Source: Palsa-601 sp963801185 (GTDB lineage: Bacteria; Actinomycetota; Acidimicrobiia; Acidimicrobiales; Bog-793). From it: a stretch of DNA of 64,000 nucleotides. Positions within the stretch are counted from its first letter, which is position 1. Every line of letters begins with the position of its first letter. The DNA is taken from assembly GCA_963801185.1 (NCBI GenBank), contig CAWDDW010000003.1:248001-312000 (forward strand). Direction: 5' to 3'. The notes below the pieces were generated by a model. The model ran no database searches. It had not been told where the DNA came from and saw only the letters and a program-made list of their open reading frames with translations. The translations under genes and the position numbers were made by a program. Below are positions 62,040 to 64,000 of the stretch, piece after piece.

Positions 62040-63593
62040 ATGAGTGAGCGTGGATCAAGGCGGTGGTGGGCGCTCGGCGCGGTGAGCCTCGCGATCTTGG
62101 CAGTCGGCCTCGACGGCACGGTGCTCAGCGTGGCTCTTCCTACCCTGTCGAAGGCGCTGCACGCCTCGGAATCGGACCTCCAGTGGTTCTCGTCTGGATA
62201 CTTCCTCGTGCTGGCGGCCGCGATGCTGCCGGCCGGGCTCATCGGCGACCGTTACGGACACAAGAAGGTCCTCCTCATCGCCCTCGCGATGTTCGGAGTC
62301 GGGTCGGCTGCATCCTCGTATTCGACGTCCGTCACCGAGTTCATGGCAGCCCGTGTCCTCATGGGACTTGCCGGGGCAGGGGTCATCGTGATGGCGATCT
62401 CGGCACTCACGATCCTGTTCAACAAGGAAGAGAGACCGAAGGCAGTGGGGATCTGGGCGGCGGCCAACTTCCTTGCCCTCCCGATCGGCCCCATCCTGGG
62501 TGGTTGGCTGCTCACTCACTACTGGTGGGGCTGGGTGTTCCTGATCAACGTGCCGGTCGCCTTGGTCGGCCTGGCGGCGGTCGTCGCCCTGGTGCCGGAG
62601 TCGCGCCCCTCCGAACGCCCAGGCTTGGACCTCACGGGGGTTGCCATCTCGGCCGCCGGGTTGGTCGCCGTGACTTACGGCTTGATCGAAGCCGGCCAGG
62701 AGGGCTGGAGCGATTTGGGCGCCATTGGGTTCATGGTCGCCGGAATCGCGTTGCTTGCCGGCTTCTTCGGTTGGGAACGCCGGTTGAGCCGCAGGCCCGA
62801 CGGTCAGCCGTTGCTCGATCTGACGCTGTTCCGATCAGCTTCGTTCACCTGGGGCGTGATCCTGGCCGCCATGCCGGTCCTCGCCATGATCGGCGTGTTG
62901 TTCACGATGCCTCAGTACTTCCAAGGCGTACTCGGTTCCGATGCAGTCGGCTCAGGCCTCCGGCTCTTGCCGCTGATCGGCGGATTGGTGGTCGGGGCAG
63001 TTCCCGCCGACCGCATCGTCTCGCGCATTGGTACCAAGGTGACGGCTGCCGTCGGCTTCGTCGTGCTCGCGCTCGGGCTGCTCGTCGGAGCCATGACGGC
63101 TGTGGGCTCGAGTGCCGTCTTCGTGGCTGGGTGGATGGCGGTAGCCGGGCTCGGCGTAGGGCTTTCCATGGCCACGGCGACATCGGCTGCCCTCGTCGAG
63201 CTGTCGGAGGACCGTAGCGGGGTTGGTTCGGCAGTCCTGCAAGCGTTCAACAAGGTCGGTGGCCCGTTCGGCACCGCGATCCTCGGCAGCGTGCTGAGTG
63301 CCGGCTACTTGGCCCACATCAGCCTGTCCGGCCTTCCGGGACCTGCCGCTTCTGCCGTCCGCCGAAGTGTCTTCGGCGGCGTGGTGGTCGCCCAGCAACT
63401 CCACTCGGCTGCTCTGCTCACCTCGGTTCGGGCGGCCTTCGTGCACGGCATGGACCTGGCGCTCGTCGTGTCAGCCGGTATCGCCTTGGTGGGCGCCCTC
63501 CTCACCATGATCTTCCTGCCCCGGACGAATGCCCCCACTGTGGCCGTGCAATATGGTTCCGAGAAGGAGGCTGACCTTGCCAGAACCGGCTGA
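62040..63593 (+). CDS. MFS drug exporter, 14-segment DHA2 (EmrB/QacA) type
   Basis: The protein has 517 residues from ATG 62040, chosen because AAAGGTG lies 6 bp upstream (GTG 62031 also possible). Motif D1 LAVGLDGTVLSVALPTLSKA, motif A GLIGDRYGHKKVLLI and motif C region FLALPIGPILGGWLL are present, with 14 predicted segments. It overlaps the following TetR gene by 17 bp, the usual drug-exporter arrangement. Cargo unknown. Confidence 0.92.
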   Translation: MSERGSRRWWALGAVSLAILAVGLDGTVLSVALPTLSKALHASESDLQWFSSGYFLVLAAAMLPAGLIGDRYGHKKVLLIALAMFGVGSAASSYSTSVTEFMAARVLMGLAGAGVIVMAISALTILFNKEERPKAVGIWAAANFLALPIGPILGGWLLTHYWWGWVFLINVPVALVGLAAVVALVPESRPSERPGLDLTGVAISAAGLVAVTYGLIEAGQEGWSDLGAIGFMVAGIALLAGFFGWERRLSRRPDGQPLLDLTLFRSASFTWGVILAAMPVLAMIGVLFTMPQYFQGVLGSDAVGSGLRLLPLIGGLVVGAVPADRIVSRIGTKVTAAVGFVVLALGLLVGAMTAVGSSAVFVAGWMAVAGLGVGLSMATATSAALVELSEDRSGVGSAVLQAFNKVGGPFGTAILGSVLSAGYLAHISLSGLPGPAASAVRRSVFGGVVVAQQLHSAALLTSVRAAFVHGMDLALVVSAGIALVGALLTMIFLPRTNAPTVAVQYGSEKEADLARTG

Positions 63594-64000
63594 ACATCAC
63601 AGCGTCGGGCTGCGCGAGCGCAAGAAGGCGAAGACCCGAGAGGCGATCCAGTCGCACGCGCTCCGACTGTTCCGCGAGCACGGCTACGACGGAACCACGG
63701 TCCAGCAGATCATCGACGAGGCCGAGGTCTCCGAGAGCACCTTCTTCCGTTACTTCCCGGCCAAGGCGGACGTCGTGCTGTCGGACGAGCTCGACCCTTT
63801 GATCGTCGAAGCGTTTCTCTCACAGCCGCCCGGGCTCAGCGCGATTCAAGCGCTGCGGATCGCCTTCCGGGCGGTCTTCGCCCAGCTGTCACAACAGGAG
63901 GTGACAGATCAGCAGGATCGGATGAACCTCGTCATGTCGGTGCCCGAACTGCGCGCGGCGATGCTCGACCAGTTCGCCTCAGCGATGCGCCTTCTCACCG
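63577..64000 (+). CDS. TetR-family regulator, C-terminus off the window
   Basis: TTG 63577 lies 6 bp after AAGGAGG and overlaps the exporter stop by 17 bp. HTH: AIQSHALRLFREHGYDGTTV, then QQIIDEAEVSESTFFRYFPA. At least 141 residues; the frame is open at base 64000. It likely represses the MFS exporter from a site in the AT-rich region near 62005-62036. Confidence 0.92.
   Translation, partial: MPEPAEHHSVGLRERKKAKTREAIQSHALRLFREHGYDGTTVQQIIDEAEVSESTFFRYFPAKADVVLSDELDPLIVEAFLSQPPGLSAIQALRIAFRAVFAQLSQQEVTDQQDRMNLVMSVPELRAAMLDQFASAMRLLT

Noticed and set aside
1..64000. CRISPR arrays, insertion sequences, prophage and secondary-metabolite clusters
   Set aside because: No spaced direct repeats, transposases, phage structural genes or PKS/NRPS domains were seen.

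Overview
The window looks like a chromosomal segment of a high-GC Gram-positive bacterium (Actinomycetota; Acidimicrobiia or a relative is a guess). The signs are high GC with frequent GTG/TTG starts, many promoters placed so that the mRNA would be leaderless, actinobacterial-type regulators (TetR, ArsR, XRE-ClpP), a mycothiol-dependent DinB-like protein, a NamH-like Rieske hydroxylase, and a tadA / tRNA-Ser / SRP RNA / dnaX gene set.

Layout. 1-2130: dnaX (minus, runs off the left edge), the SRP RNA and tRNA-Ser(GGA), whose 3' end is copied as a small tandem repeat. 2345-4570: a membrane protein, a TetR regulator and a Phd/VapC toxin-antitoxin pair behind a 12-bp palindrome. 4650-17175: mainly secreted proteins (7-repeat FG-GAP propeller, 14-repeat Cys/Asp-box protein, PQQ-like lipoprotein, S53 protease, GH43 protein), with a VOC protein, a phosphonate-monoester-hydrolase-like sulfatase, and a ClpP locus in which an XRE regulator plus a triad-less ClpP paralogue diverge from an intact ClpP. 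17250-23070: ABC-F ATPase, tadA, NamH-like hydroxylase, tRNA-Ser(CGA), and an aminotransferase/sulfotransferase pair. 23203-31838: TetR plus a GT39-type membrane glycosyltransferase, a secreted RlpA/ricin-lectin protein, an oxidoreductase, a RidA remnant, a PhzF/ArsR pair sharing one operator motif, a PEP-mutase/isocitrate-lyase-family gene and a secreted propeller protein.

32036-44242: a secreted beta-helix protein, then a carbohydrate cluster. It holds a GH4 glycosidase, an ABC importer (binding protein, two permeases, MalK/UgpC-type ATPase), a DeoR regulator, a ROK kinase, a SIS-domain isomerase/deaminase, a PfkB kinase and a DUF2090 aldolase-like protein. Together they make a complete-looking uptake-and-breakdown route, most simply for an amino sugar or galactoside through a ketohexose bisphosphate. 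44342-50433: a VapB/VapC pair whose toxin has an in-frame stop, and kdpFABC with kdpE but no kdpD. 50790-64000: DinB-like protein, TetR, MMPL transporter, three secreted Thr-linker proteins, LysR, MetE-like enzyme, endoglycoceramidase-like GH5, and an MFS exporter with an overlapping TetR gene that runs off the right edge.

Seven otherwise well-preserved genes are broken by a frame change, and each is explained by one extra base. That uniformity suggests insertion-type sequence errors more than gene decay, although true pseudogenes cannot be excluded. The RidA gene also has a large internal deletion and is a real remnant.
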